Positions 23,776-31,909 of a stretch of DNA of 33,715 nt are shown here, piece by piece; position 1 is the stretch's first letter, and each line of letters begins with the position of its first letter. Below the pieces are notes generated by a model, which was not told where the DNA came from, did not search any database, and saw nothing but the letters and a program-made list of their open reading frames with translations. This DNA comes from JACZST01 sp964195155 (lineage in GTDB: Bacteria > Actinomycetota > Acidimicrobiia > Spongiisociales > UBA5794). The DNA is taken from positions 1 through 33,715 of the forward strand of contig CAXMOP010000025.1 of NCBI GenBank assembly GCA_964195155.1, given 5' to 3'. Both the position numbers and the translations under genes were made by a program.

Positions 23776-24768
23776 GTGAAGGTGGGCATCATCGGCGCCG
23801 GGCGGATCGGCGAGATTCACGGCGACAACCTCAGTCGTAACCCTGCCGTGTCCGCGATCATCGTGACCGATGCAATACTCGCTCAATCGGAACGGGTCGC
23901 GGCGAGCTGCGGAGCCGTCATCGTCCAGGACCAATCCGAGCTCCTGGGGTCGGTCGATGCCGTCGTCATCGCCACACCCGCCGACACGCACCCGGAACTG
24001 ATCGACCTCGCCGTTCACCACCGGGTGCCCGCGCTGTGTGAGAAGCCGCTTGCGACGAATCTCGCCGGTGCCGACCGGGCGGTGGCCGCTGTAGCGGGAG
24101 GCGATGTTCCGGTGCAAATTGGGTTCAATCGCCGGTTCGATCCCGGTTACCGCCGGGCGCGTGATCTGGTCGCGAACGGTGATCTCGGAACCGTCACGCT
24201 CGTTGTCGGACAGCACCATGATTACGAGCTGCCCAGCGAGGAGTACATCGCACGTTCGGGTGGCGAGTTCCGGGATCAATTGATCCACGACTTCGACATT
24301 CTGCGCTTTGTCACCGATCGCGAGGTCGTGCGGGTCCACGCTGCAGGCGCCACCAAGGCATTCGATTGGTTCGCCGAACTCGACGACTACGCCCAGACCG
24401 CCGCGACCCTCTGGCTCGACGACGGCACCCTGGCGGTGCTCTGCGGTTCGCGCCAGGACCCCGTTGGATACGACGTGCGCATGGAGGTCTTCGGCACGAA
24501 GGACTCGATCGCCGTCGGTCTCGACCTGCGTACCCCATTGCGATCGGTCGAGGCGGGGGCGCCCCAACCCGAGGATCCCCATACCGAGTGGATACCGCGC
24601 TTCGGCCAGACCTACGCACGTGAGATGGATGCGTTCCTCGCCATGGTCACCAACGGTGGGCCGAACGAGTGCACGGTCGAGGACGCACGAGCTGCCCTGG
24701 AGATCGCCGAGGCCTGCACCGTCTCTGCTCAGGAGGGGCGAATCGTGACCCTGCAGGAGGTCGCATGA
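23776..24768 (+). CDS. iolG: myo-Inositol 2-dehydrogenase IolG
   Basis: This 330-aa NAD-dependent dehydrogenase (GFO/IDH/MocA family) oxidises inositol to scyllo-inosose, the first step of the pathway. It has the Rossmann GAGRIG at residues 7-12, the EKPL motif with Lys90, and SGGEFRDQLIHDFD with Asp167 and His171, matching the known Lys-Asp-His catalytic set and its D-x3-H spacing. The GTG start at 23776 has AAAGGAGG 7 nt upstream, a strong site. The stop overlaps the iolE start as ATGA. A related sugar-alcohol dehydrogenase is possible, but the iolDEB neighbours make inositol the likeliest substrate. Confidence 0.9.
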   Translation: MKVGIIGAGRIGEIHGDNLSRNPAVSAIIVTDAILAQSERVAASCGAVIVQDQSELLGSVDAVVIATPADTHPELIDLAVHHRVPALCEKPLATNLAGADRAVAAVAGGDVPVQIGFNRRFDPGYRRARDLVANGDLGTVTLVVGQHHDYELPSEEYIARSGGEFRDQLIHDFDILRFVTDREVVRVHAAGATKAFDWFAELDDYAQTAATLWLDDGTLAVLCGSRQDPVGYDVRMEVFGTKDSIAVGLDLRTPLRSVEAGAPQPEDPHTEWIPRFGQTYAREMDAFLAMVTNGGPNECTVEDARAALEIAEACTVSAQEGRIVTLQEVA

Positions 24769-25649
24769 CGTTCCTCGCCCGTATTGCCGGCGCACCGATC
24801 ACCTGGGGGGTCGATGGATCTCCCGGCTGGGGTCACCTGATGGACCGAGAACGTATCCTCGCCGAGATGCAACAGGTTGGCCTGTCTGCCACCGAGCTTG
24901 GCCCCGATGGATACTTCCCTCAAGATGCAGAAGCGTTGCGGGCGCTACTCGCGAGATTCGGCCTCGCTCTTGTCGGTGGTTTTGTCCCGGCGGTGCTCTA
25001 TCGAGCCGACGCGGTGGCCGAGAGCCTCGCCTACGTCGATCGGGCCGCTGCAACCCTCGCCGGCACCGGTGCTCCGGTCATGGTGCTCGGGCCCGACTCG
25101 CATCACCCGGGGTACGACGTCCAGATCGACCTGAGCGAGGCGGAATGGGACACGTTCCTGACCAACCTCGATCTCGTTGTTGAGATCGGCTCCGCACGGG
25201 AATTGGCCACCGCGCTCCACCCCCACTGGGGCATGGCGGTCGTGAGCCAGGATCACGTCGAGCGTGTCCTCGCCCAATCCCGGGTGGACCTCTGCATCGA
25301 CACCGGACATCTGGCGCTTGCAGGTGCCGACCCCGTCGTCATCGCCAAGGCCGCCGTCGATCGGGTGGTTCACGTCCACCTCAAGGATCTCGACGAGGGT
25401 CTGGCGCTGCAGGTTCGCTCAGGCGATCTGGCCTTTCGCCAGGCGGTGATCGACGGCCTGTTCCTTCCGCTCGGCGACGGCAGCGTGGATATCGAGGGTT
25501 TCATCGATGTGCTCGAGGCCCAGGGATATGAGGGTTGGTATGTCATCGAGCAAGACACGGTGCTCCACGCCGAGCCCGAATCCGGTGAGGGCCCGATCGT
25601 CAGTGCCGCCCGGAGCTTCGCATTTCTGGAGCATCTTGCGGATGGCTAA
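24765..25649 (+). CDS. iolE: Inosose dehydratase IolE (TIM-barrel)
   Basis: This 294-aa xylose-isomerase-like TIM-barrel protein dehydrates scyllo-inosose to the dione used by IolD. Visible metal-site elements are Glu44 in ATELGPDGYF, LHPHWG, CIDTGHLALAGADP, HVHLKD and a final Glu in VIEQD. The N-terminal APITWGV is typical of IolE. The ATG lies in the ATGA overlap with iolG, and the stop lies inside the iolB start region (8-nt overlap), so the three genes are translationally coupled. IolE and the related inosose isomerase IolI share this fold; length and order favour IolE. Confidence 0.88.
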   Translation: MTFLARIAGAPITWGVDGSPGWGHLMDRERILAEMQQVGLSATELGPDGYFPQDAEALRALLARFGLALVGGFVPAVLYRADAVAESLAYVDRAAATLAGTGAPVMVLGPDSHHPGYDVQIDLSEAEWDTFLTNLDLVVEIGSARELATALHPHWGMAVVSQDHVERVLAQSRVDLCIDTGHLALAGADPVVIAKAAVDRVVHVHLKDLDEGLALQVRSGDLAFRQAVIDGLFLPLGDGSVDIEGFIDVLEAQGYEGWYVIEQDTVLHAEPESGEGPIVSAARSFAFLEHLADG

Positions 25650-26502
25650 GAGGTTCTATCCAGCCGAATCCGGAGGCGCCGCAGCGACCTCGGTCGACAT
25701 CACCGCGGCACGGGCGGGCTGGGAATACGCCGGCCTGCGCGTGGTGAACCTGGCCGCCGACACGACCCATGAGCTCAACACCGGGACCACCGAAATGGCG
25801 ATCCTTCCGCTCTCCGGCGGTGTGACGGTCGAGGTGGAGTCCCACTCCTTTCGCCTCGAGGGTAGGTCCGGTGTTTTCGGCGCGGTTACCGATTTCGCCT
25901 ATGTCCCGATCGACGCCGAACTTCGAATGACCACACAGGATCCTCTCGAGGTCGCGTTGTGCACGGCCGAAGCGACCCGGCGTATCGACCCGTATCGAGT
26001 CGCCGCACAGGACGTCGATGTCGAGGTCAGGGGAGGGGGTGCCGGGACTCGCCAGATCAACAACTTTCTCAGCGCCGATGCCGCAGACGCCGACAAACTC
26101 ATCGCCGTGGAAGTGCTGACACCGGAAGGGAACTGGTCGTCGTATCCACCGCACAAACACGACGAGACCACTGAGGAAGAGATCGAACTCGCCGAGATCT
26201 ATTATTTTCGCATCGACGGTGATGGCGGTTTCGGGTTCTTCAGTTGTTACACCACCGACGGCGAGATCGACGACACCCTGAAGGTGCGCGACGGCGATGT
26301 GTACCTGGTCCCCCGCGGCTTTCATGGTCCGGCTGCGGCCGCTCCGGGGCACGACATGTACTATCTCAACGTGATGGCGGGCCCTTCTCCCGAACGGGCA
26401 TGGCGATTCCGCGACGATCCAAGACACGCCTGGGTCCGCGACGCCCTCGAGAAACTTCCGATGGATCCGCGTCTTCCGATGACCGGCAACCACACTGCAT
26501 AA
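25642..26502 (+). CDS. iolB: 5-Deoxy-glucuronate isomerase IolB
   Basis: This 286-aa double-cupin protein isomerises 5-deoxy-D-glucuronate to 5-dehydro-2-deoxy-D-gluconate. The metal-binding cupin motif SSYPPHKHDE is at 157-165 with His161, His163 and Glu175 as candidate ligands, and VPRGFHGPAAAAPGHDMYYLNVM carries the last His. The start ATG sits inside the end of iolE. No iolC kinase, iolJ aldolase or iolA dehydrogenase follows: the next gene, 62 nt on, is an unrelated RDD membrane protein. The product of IolB is therefore the last intermediate whose enzymes can be read here, apart from the transaldolase. Confidence 0.9.
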   Translation: MAKRFYPAESGGAAATSVDITAARAGWEYAGLRVVNLAADTTHELNTGTTEMAILPLSGGVTVEVESHSFRLEGRSGVFGAVTDFAYVPIDAELRMTTQDPLEVALCTAEATRRIDPYRVAAQDVDVEVRGGGAGTRQINNFLSADAADADKLIAVEVLTPEGNWSSYPPHKHDETTEEEIELAEIYYFRIDGDGGFGFFSCYTTDGEIDDTLKVRDGDVYLVPRGFHGPAAAAPGHDMYYLNVMAGPSPERAWRFRDDPRHAWVRDALEKLPMDPRLPMTGNHTA

Positions 26503-26564
26503 CGCCTGGCCGCGGGTGGTGGGCCGTTACCGTCGTCTATCCCCTTCTGATGGGGGAAAGTGAC

Positions 26565-27038
26565 ATGCCCGAACCGGAATGGGAAAGCCCGATCGTCGAT
26601 GACGAGATCGCCGAGCCCTGGCGGCGCCTGGTCGGGTTCGTGATCGATTGGACGATCCTGGTTCTGATCACCCTCATCCTGGTATCGGTACTCGGAATCG
26701 ATCTCGGCGAAGGCGATGGTTTGCGCCTCCCCGCCTCTGTGCTGATCATTCAGGGACTCGTCGCGGCAGTGTATTACGTCGGGTTCACGGCGTCCCGCGG
26801 CCAAACGCCCGGCAAGATGCTGATCGGCATCAGAGTGGAGATGGAGCGAACCGGCCAGATCCCCGGTCTCGGCTCGTCCGTGTTGCGTTGGGTGGTGCCA
26901 GGAGTATTCGTGTTTCTCCCCGGTATAAGCGTTGCGGCTGCGGTCATCTACGGTTGGCTGCTGTTCGACAGCCGCCGTCGTGGGCTGCACGACAAGGCCG
27001 CCAGGACGGTGGTGGTGCAGGCTCGCCGACCAGAGTAG
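26565..27038 (+). CDS. RDD-family membrane protein
   Basis: This 157-aa protein has the RDD pattern: EPWRRLVGFVIDWTILVLITLIL with the Arg and Asp of helix 1, a second hydrophobic segment ending FTASRGQTPGKMLIGIRV, and a third helix before DSRRRGLHDKAARTVVV. Three membrane segments are predicted. The start at 26565 has GGGGGA 8 nt upstream; ATG 26550 lacks one. RDD proteins are poorly understood and some take part in ion or antiporter functions. It may belong to the transcript downstream of iolB, but nothing shows a role in inositol use. Confidence 0.75.
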   Translation: MPEPEWESPIVDDEIAEPWRRLVGFVIDWTILVLITLILVSVLGIDLGEGDGLRLPASVLIIQGLVAAVYYVGFTASRGQTPGKMLIGIRVEMERTGQIPGLGSSVLRWVVPGVFVFLPGISVAAAVIYGWLLFDSRRRGLHDKAARTVVVQARRPE

Positions 27039-27099
27039 GAAAAGAGGTGTCCTCATCGAGGACGGCGATCGATCGACCCGCTCGGCGGGTGGCCGGGCG

Positions 27100-28251
27100 A
27101 TGGCAGGCCCGGTTGCCGCCACCGTCGCCCTCTTCGTCTGTTGTGCGGCATTGGCTGCCTGCACGACATCACGACCGCCGGACCCGCCGAGCACCGTGGC
27201 GATCGAAGTGATCCTGTCGGGCTTGCGGAATCCGCGTGGCGTGGCCCTCGACGCAGACGGTGGTCTCTGGGTCGCCGAGGCCGGATCGGGCGACGATCCC
27301 GCCGACGTCAGGCAGCGATCGGGCCGGCTCACCAGGTTCATTGACCGCAACGGCGACGGTGACTTCAGGGATGCGGGCGAGGTCGAGCCGTGGTTCGAGC
27401 ATCTCGCCAGTTACAACGCCATGAACGTCTATGCGACGGGCCGTGACGAGGTGAGTGGCCCGAGCGACGTGACCGTCCATAGTGATGCCAGGGTGTTTCT
27501 CTCGGTCGACGGTGGTTTCGAGGAGTTCGCCCTGTTGGAGATCAGCGCGGAAGGGTCGATCGGTCGCAATCTCTCTGCCCGTAGCAACATGACCGGGACC
27601 GGCCTCGCCTTGGACCAGCGAAGCATCTTCGCAACCGAGAGCACCCTCAACCAGTTGATCGAGGTGTCGCTCGAGGAAGGGACTCGGAGCGATATCGCGG
27701 CGTTCTCCATCCTGGACAGCGGGCAGCAGGCTGTACCCGCCGGTCTTGCCGTTGATCCGCGCAATGGCCAGGTCCTGGTGGCGCTCTTCTCGGGTGTGGC
27801 GCAGGCCGACGACGGCAGTTTCATCCCGTTTGTCCCCGGCGACGCAAAGGTGGTGCGCGTTGATCCCCTCACCGGTCGCGTCGTCGATGAGGTCGCCGGG
27901 CTCACCACCGCCGTCGACGTCGCCATCGACGAGCGCGGCAACGTCTTCGTGGTCGAGATGGCCGCGGAGCACGCAGAGCTCTTTGAGAACGCGGCCGACC
28001 TCTACGACCCCGATGCCATTCCCCGCCACGGCGGCTACCGGAGATTCAGCGGCAAGGTCACCATGTATCCGGCGGACGGTGGGTCGCCTCGGATTCTCGC
28101 CGCGGGCTTGGACGCTCCAACCAACATCACGCTCGGCGATGACGGGGCCCTCTACGTGTCAACGGGCCAGGGCACACCGGGCAGGCCGATCCCTGGCCCG
28201 GATGGTCCGACGTTGATCGTCGGCGAAGTCATCCGCATCACCGGGTTCTGA
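27100..28251 (+). CDS. Secreted lipoprotein, NHL/SMP-30-like beta-propeller with calcium-type loop
   Basis: This 383-aa protein has a lipoprotein signal ending LAAC (Cys21), then propeller blades with repeated GLRNPRGVALDADGGLWVAE, PAGLAVDPRNGQVLVALF, AVDVAIDERGNVFVVEM and NITLGDDGALYVSTGQG. At residues 82-94, IDRNGDGDFRDAGE is an Asp-rich, EF-hand-like calcium loop. Similar ScyD/ScyE-type NHL propellers occur in secreted proteins of unknown function. The ATG at 27100 was chosen since it directly begins the signal peptide. It lies 61 nt after the RDD gene and may be cotranscribed with it. No substrate can be stated. Confidence 0.72.
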   Translation: MAGPVAATVALFVCCAALAACTTSRPPDPPSTVAIEVILSGLRNPRGVALDADGGLWVAEAGSGDDPADVRQRSGRLTRFIDRNGDGDFRDAGEVEPWFEHLASYNAMNVYATGRDEVSGPSDVTVHSDARVFLSVDGGFEEFALLEISAEGSIGRNLSARSNMTGTGLALDQRSIFATESTLNQLIEVSLEEGTRSDIAAFSILDSGQQAVPAGLAVDPRNGQVLVALFSGVAQADDGSFIPFVPGDAKVVRVDPLTGRVVDEVAGLTTAVDVAIDERGNVFVVEMAAEHAELFENAADLYDPDAIPRHGGYRRFSGKVTMYPADGGSPRILAAGLDAPTNITLGDDGALYVSTGQGTPGRPIPGPDGPTLIVGEVIRITGF

Positions 28252-28641
28252 CTGTGTTTCGCCTTCGTTTCCGGCTCTTGCCACTGCGTGCGGGCCGCTC
28301 GGGCCCCGCCTCAAGCAACACAAGAGTCGCGAGTCGCGAGCCCGACTGAAATGCTTTCGACTAGCTCTGTCGCGATCACGCAGTCAGGCGGCGAGCCCCG
28401 GCGAGCCGCCCAACAAACATGGCGCAGGCCGCTCGGGCCCGGAGCCTGCAAATGGCTTCGCCGATATCGGGACCCCCTCCGCTCGCATGCTTCGCCTGCT
28501 CGCGCTAGCGCCGCGGCGCTGCCGCTTGCGGGGGAGGCGAAGATCAACACCTCGCTGGAGTCCGTGTAGGGGTCTTCGTCTCCCCCGCGTAAGCGGGGGA
28601 GTCGCGGAGTCGCGGCAGCGACTCCGCAGAGGGGGCATCGG
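28252..28641. repeat. Intergenic GC-rich region with relics of the 15-kb repeats
   Basis: No gene is supported in these 390 nt. GGGGGAGGCGAAG (28530-28542) resembles GGGGGAGGCAAAG at 15306-15318. The direct repeat GTCGCGAGTCGCGAG occurs at about 28326. The short frames on both strands have no start context or domain. The 3' end carries the double hairpin listed separately. Confidence 0.5.
28580..28627. terminator. Two adjacent hairpins between convergent genes
   Basis: CTCCCCCGC/GCGGGGGAG (9-bp stem, GTAA loop, 28580-28601) is followed 2 nt later by GCGGAGTCGC/GCGACTCCGC (10-bp stem, GGCA loop, 28604-28627). They lie between the plus-strand propeller gene and the minus-strand 506-aa gene and probably end both transcripts. 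Confidence 0.6.
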
Positions 28642-30162
28642 CTAGGCGTTCAATATCGCAACCCGCCGGATCCCGTTGCGGCTCACCACGATGCGAGCCA
28701 CCTGCCACGGCGCATCCTGTGCGTCGGTAGCGGCGAGTCGGTAGACCATGGTGATGTCGTAGGCGCGCGGCAACTTCGACTCGAACAACGCTCCGGCTTC
28801 GGGATCGGCGAGGGTCACGGTCCTCTTGGCATCATCGGTGTGGGCGAGCCACCGAGATATGTCGACTCGCATGACGTCCGTTAAGGACGGGAACTCCGAA
28901 GCGGTGGTTTCCATGGCGTCGGCTCTCACGTGCACGGTCTTGGTGTGGCGCAAAATCGATTGCGGTCCGACCAGCTCCTGAAGGCGGTCTCGGAAGGCGA
29001 CCTTGCGCATGGCATCGACGTCGTCGGGGACGGTATCTCGATCGACGAAACCCAGCCGCTCGGCGACGTCCGCGAGCACCGAGGAGTTACCGGGCCTGTT
29101 CACCGCCCAGCGTCGGTCGGGAAGATGGGTGGCGACGAGGGAGTCGAACACGGATTGGAGGATGGCCTTCAGCCGGTCCTTGCCCATGTAGGCCACGATC
29201 ACGACCGCCACCCAGACGCCGAGACGGCCCGGCGCGTTCGGCTGGCCAAAGAGGACGGCGAGAACCACCGCAAAAGCCATGGCGATCCCCGCAGCCAGGG
29301 CACGGAAGATGTGTAGGGCCACGCTGTACCCGTCGCGGACCTGGACGTCCAGCCACAACACCGAGGAGGTGAAACGCTTCAGTGAGTGTTGCCTACGCTC
29401 GATCCGCTCGAGGTCGTGGATCGAACCGCTCGCCGAGCTCACCGGCCCGGCGCTTCGTGACTGCCGGTAGCGAGCCTCATCGACTGCCGCCGCGGTGGTC
29501 GCGCCCAACACGCCTTCGGGCCCGTCGCCGGCTCCGACCACATTCGCCAGATCGATGAGCCCTGTCTCCAGGATGCGCGACAAGTACTCATCCACCCAGG
29601 CTGCAGTTTTCGCCACTTCGGGATCGGCCCGCTCGAGAGGCTCCAGGACAATCCGGATGGCCGCGAGTGCCTCACTGCCGGCGGTCACAAAAGCATCAAC
29701 GACGGCCGACACGCGCTTTGCGTCCTCGGGAGTCGCGGCGTCGATGATTGCCTGCGCCTCGTCGGTGATCGCGAGCCGTACTCGGCTGGCGAAGAGCTTG
29801 AGCTCTCGCTCCACCTCGTCGAGAGACCCAGTCGTTAGGCGGCCGGCGAGCTTCCGCGCCTCCTCCGGCACCCCCTCCAACTCGATTCGGGGGATGGTGA
29901 AGCGAACGTATGACCGAAAGTCGGCGAACAGCTCTCGCTTCGCATACGTGGTGGCATCGAGCCGGAACGACTCGGGGAGGAAGTAATACGCCTGCCAGGT
30001 CCGGTCCTCTGAGATCGGGTATCGCAGCGTGACCTCCAGATGGGTCCGATCGTGGCGCTCCCAGTTGGGACCGGGAACCGGCGCCGTTTCCACCGACGCC
30101 GAGGAGTCATCGGCCGCGACTGCCGCTGTCCGGTGCAATGGGCGGGGGTCGGTTTGGGCCAT
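28642..30162 (-). CDS. Unrecognised 506-aa membrane protein
   Basis: I do not recognise this protein. It is 506 aa with a soluble N-terminal half of about 250 residues (helical, many charged residues), a hydrophobic pair at about 284-305 and 314-326 that may cross the membrane twice, and a soluble C-terminal half with MGKDRLKAILQSVFDSLVATHLPDRRWAV and WLAHTDDAKRTVTLADPEAGALFESKLPRAYDITMVYRL. There is no signal peptide, ATPase or nuclease motif. The gene starts 160 nt before the divergent CUT1 transporter operon, so the two may share control elements. No strong ribosome-binding site was seen before the ATG. The reading frame itself is long and has normal codon use. Confidence 0.7.
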   Translation of the reverse strand: MAQTDPRPLHRTAAVAADDSSASVETAPVPGPNWERHDRTHLEVTLRYPISEDRTWQAYYFLPESFRLDATTYAKRELFADFRSYVRFTIPRIELEGVPEEARKLAGRLTTGSLDEVERELKLFASRVRLAITDEAQAIIDAATPEDAKRVSAVVDAFVTAGSEALAAIRIVLEPLERADPEVAKTAAWVDEYLSRILETGLIDLANVVGAGDGPEGVLGATTAAAVDEARYRQSRSAGPVSSASGSIHDLERIERRQHSLKRFTSSVLWLDVQVRDGYSVALHIFRALAAGIAMAFAVVLAVLFGQPNAPGRLGVWVAVVIVAYMGKDRLKAILQSVFDSLVATHLPDRRWAVNRPGNSSVLADVAERLGFVDRDTVPDDVDAMRKVAFRDRLQELVGPQSILRHTKTVHVRADAMETTASEFPSLTDVMRVDISRWLAHTDDAKRTVTLADPEAGALFESKLPRAYDITMVYRLAATDAQDAPWQVARIVVSRNGIRRVAILNA

Positions 30163-30208
30163 CGGAAACGCCTAGCGAGATTGCGACATCTGCACACCAG
30201 ACTCTAGG

Positions 30209-30220
30209 GTCACCGGTGAC
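30209..30220. promoter_or_regulatory. Palindrome in the transporter intergenic region
   Basis: GTCACCGGTGAC is a perfect 12-bp palindrome in the 160-nt gap between the 506-aa gene and the divergent transporter operon. Its centre, CCGG, with CG in the middle, suits a LacI- or GntR-type operator. No regulator gene is adjacent. Confidence 0.4.
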
Positions 30221-30233
30221 GGAGATCGGGCGC

Positions 30234-30257
30234 GGAAGGCTCCATGGAAGGCTCCAT
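30234..30257. repeat. Tandem 12-bp repeat upstream of the CUT1 transporter
   Basis: GGAAGGCTCCAT occurs twice back to back. Across the junction, TGGAAGGCTCCA (30245-30256) differs from the inositol operator TGGAACGTTCCA at only two central positions. It lies 66-89 nt upstream of the binding-protein start and could be a degenerate operator. Confidence 0.4.
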
Positions 30258-30322
30258 GTTTTCGGTGCGACTTTGTCTTTCCTGCGCGGTTTCCACCGGG
30301 AGGAATTGACAAGGAGTTGTAC

Positions 30323-31717
30323 ATGAAACAAGGACCGACGCGGTTTCGGGCGCTGATCCTCATCGGGATGGTCTTCGCACTCGTCGCTGCTGCATGCACC
30401 AGCAGCGACGATTCAGCGGATGAAAGCGGCCTCGTCACCATCGTGGCCCGATGCAAGGCGAACCCGCCTACCGAGGACGGGCGCTGTAACAACCTGTTGA
30501 AGGGTGTTGTCGACGCCAACGCTCAGCTCGAGGCCGACGGCGATGATCGTCGCGTCGAGGTCAAGATCATCCAGGACAATGCCGACTGGGGCGACTACAA
30601 GACCGAGTTCGAGCTGGCCTCGCAAGCCGGCGAGGCGCCGGACATCATCGTGTCCGGCCATGAGGACATCGGCGCCTGGGCTTCGTCCGGGATCATCACC
30701 GATGTGACCGACTTGCTTGGTGACTATCCGGAGTTCGATGACGTGATCCCCTCACTGTGGGAGTCTGCTGAGCTCGACGGTGTCCGCTACGGAGTCCCCC
30801 AGGATGCCGAGGCACGACCGATGTACTACCGCAAGGACCTCCTTGCCGAACTTGGCTGGAGTCAGGCCGAGATCGACGCCTTGCCGGCCGACCTCGCCAG
30901 CGGTGCATTCACCTGGGAGGACATGTTCGACACTGCCGAGGCCGCCGTGGCGGCCGGCGTCGTCGATCCGGGGAACGGCTGGTGGCATCGACCCGTGAAC
31001 GGCGCCGACTTTGTGTACTACTACTACGCGGCGGGCGGCGACCTGTTGGACCCCAGCGGTGCATTGATCTATGACACCGCGGCTGCCGAGCAGGTCTATG
31101 CGCTCGTGGGCGACGCTGTGGACCGTGACATCGTGGTGAGCACCCGTCTCGACGGTGACTGGACGAGCTGGAATACCAGTGTTGCCTCAGGAGATGTGCT
31201 CTTCTGGTACGGCGGCTCCTGGCAATGGGCGGACTGGGCCGAGAACTACATTGCCGATCTCGGTGGTGAAGAGTATCTCTTTGAGAACACCGGTTTCGGT
31301 CCCATCCCGGCCCTTGCTGCGGGAACCAACGTGCCGATCAGCTTGACGCATCCACTCATCTACATGGTGAGCTCGCAATCAGAGAATGCCGATCTGGCCC
31401 TCATGGTCATTTCCAAGGCGACGACCAAGGAACTGAACACCGAGTATGCAGTGGCAAGTGGCCACCTAGGGATCCTGGAATCCCAGGCAAGCTATGAGCC
31501 GTACACGAGTGCAGTGTTCCTGAGTGCGGTGGCTCCGATCCTCGAATACACCACCTTCCTCCCGAACAGCCCGCACTTCAGCGCCTGGTCCGAGGGGTAC
31601 TTCCTCGGTCTCTCGGCCGTTGAGTCCGGCGACCTGACGCCTGCTGAAGCAGTCGCGGTCGTTGTCGATCAGCTCCAGAACGAGCTCGGCGACAACGTGA
31701 TCATCCAGGGAGGGTGA
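30323..31717 (+). CDS. Sugar ABC transporter binding lipoprotein (CUT1, MalE/UgpB-like)
   Basis: This 464-aa solute-binding protein (SBP_bac_1) captures a carbohydrate outside the cell. A signal peptide ends in lipobox AAAC with Cys25. The mature protein has DIIVSGHEDIGAW, the GVRYGVPQDAEARPMYYRKDLLAELG hinge region and FTWEDMFDTAE, all typical of the family, plus aromatic clusters (VYYYYAAGG, WYGGSWQWADW) for ligand stacking. The ATG is preceded by AAGGAG 6 nt upstream; TTG 30317 overlaps it and is less likely. The partners are the two downstream permeases; no ATPase is in the window, as often when MsmK/UgpC-type ATPases are shared. The substrate could be a sugar, glycerol compound or inositol derivative. 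Confidence 0.88.
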   Translation: MKQGPTRFRALILIGMVFALVAAACTSSDDSADESGLVTIVARCKANPPTEDGRCNNLLKGVVDANAQLEADGDDRRVEVKIIQDNADWGDYKTEFELASQAGEAPDIIVSGHEDIGAWASSGIITDVTDLLGDYPEFDDVIPSLWESAELDGVRYGVPQDAEARPMYYRKDLLAELGWSQAEIDALPADLASGAFTWEDMFDTAEAAVAAGVVDPGNGWWHRPVNGADFVYYYYAAGGDLLDPSGALIYDTAAAEQVYALVGDAVDRDIVVSTRLDGDWTSWNTSVASGDVLFWYGGSWQWADWAENYIADLGGEEYLFENTGFGPIPALAAGTNVPISLTHPLIYMVSSQSENADLALMVISKATTKELNTEYAVASGHLGILESQASYEPYTSAVFLSAVAPILEYTTFLPNSPHFSAWSEGYFLGLSAVESGDLTPAEAVAVVVDQLQNELGDNVIIQGG

Positions 31718-31739
31718 TCGAACGCCACCGACAATGGGA

Positions 31740-31768
31740 AGTGGGGGAGGGCTGGTCCCTCCCCCACT
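31740..31768 (+). terminator. GC hairpin between binding-protein and permease genes
   Basis: AGTGGGGGAGGG and CCCTCCCCCACT form a perfect 12-bp stem with a 5-nt loop, 22 nt after the binding-protein stop. As with the amino-acid operon at 10071-10100, a hairpin in this position would leave most transcripts ending after the binding-protein gene. Confidence 0.7.
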
Positions 31769-31909
31769 CCTCCCTGGCTAGGACGGTGGCGAACAATGAC
31801 GAGTGCTACCTGCCGCCGCTTGCTCGGATAATCCGGTGACTTGGATTCTCCCGACCGCAGCTGCCCGCTGGAGGATTGCTCACCACTCTCCGAGAAAGGT
31901 GATGTCCCG

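Noticed and set aside
28288..28569. Short frames in the 28.3-28.6 kb gap as genes
   Set aside because: They have repetitive composition, no ribosome-binding site and overlap repeat relics.
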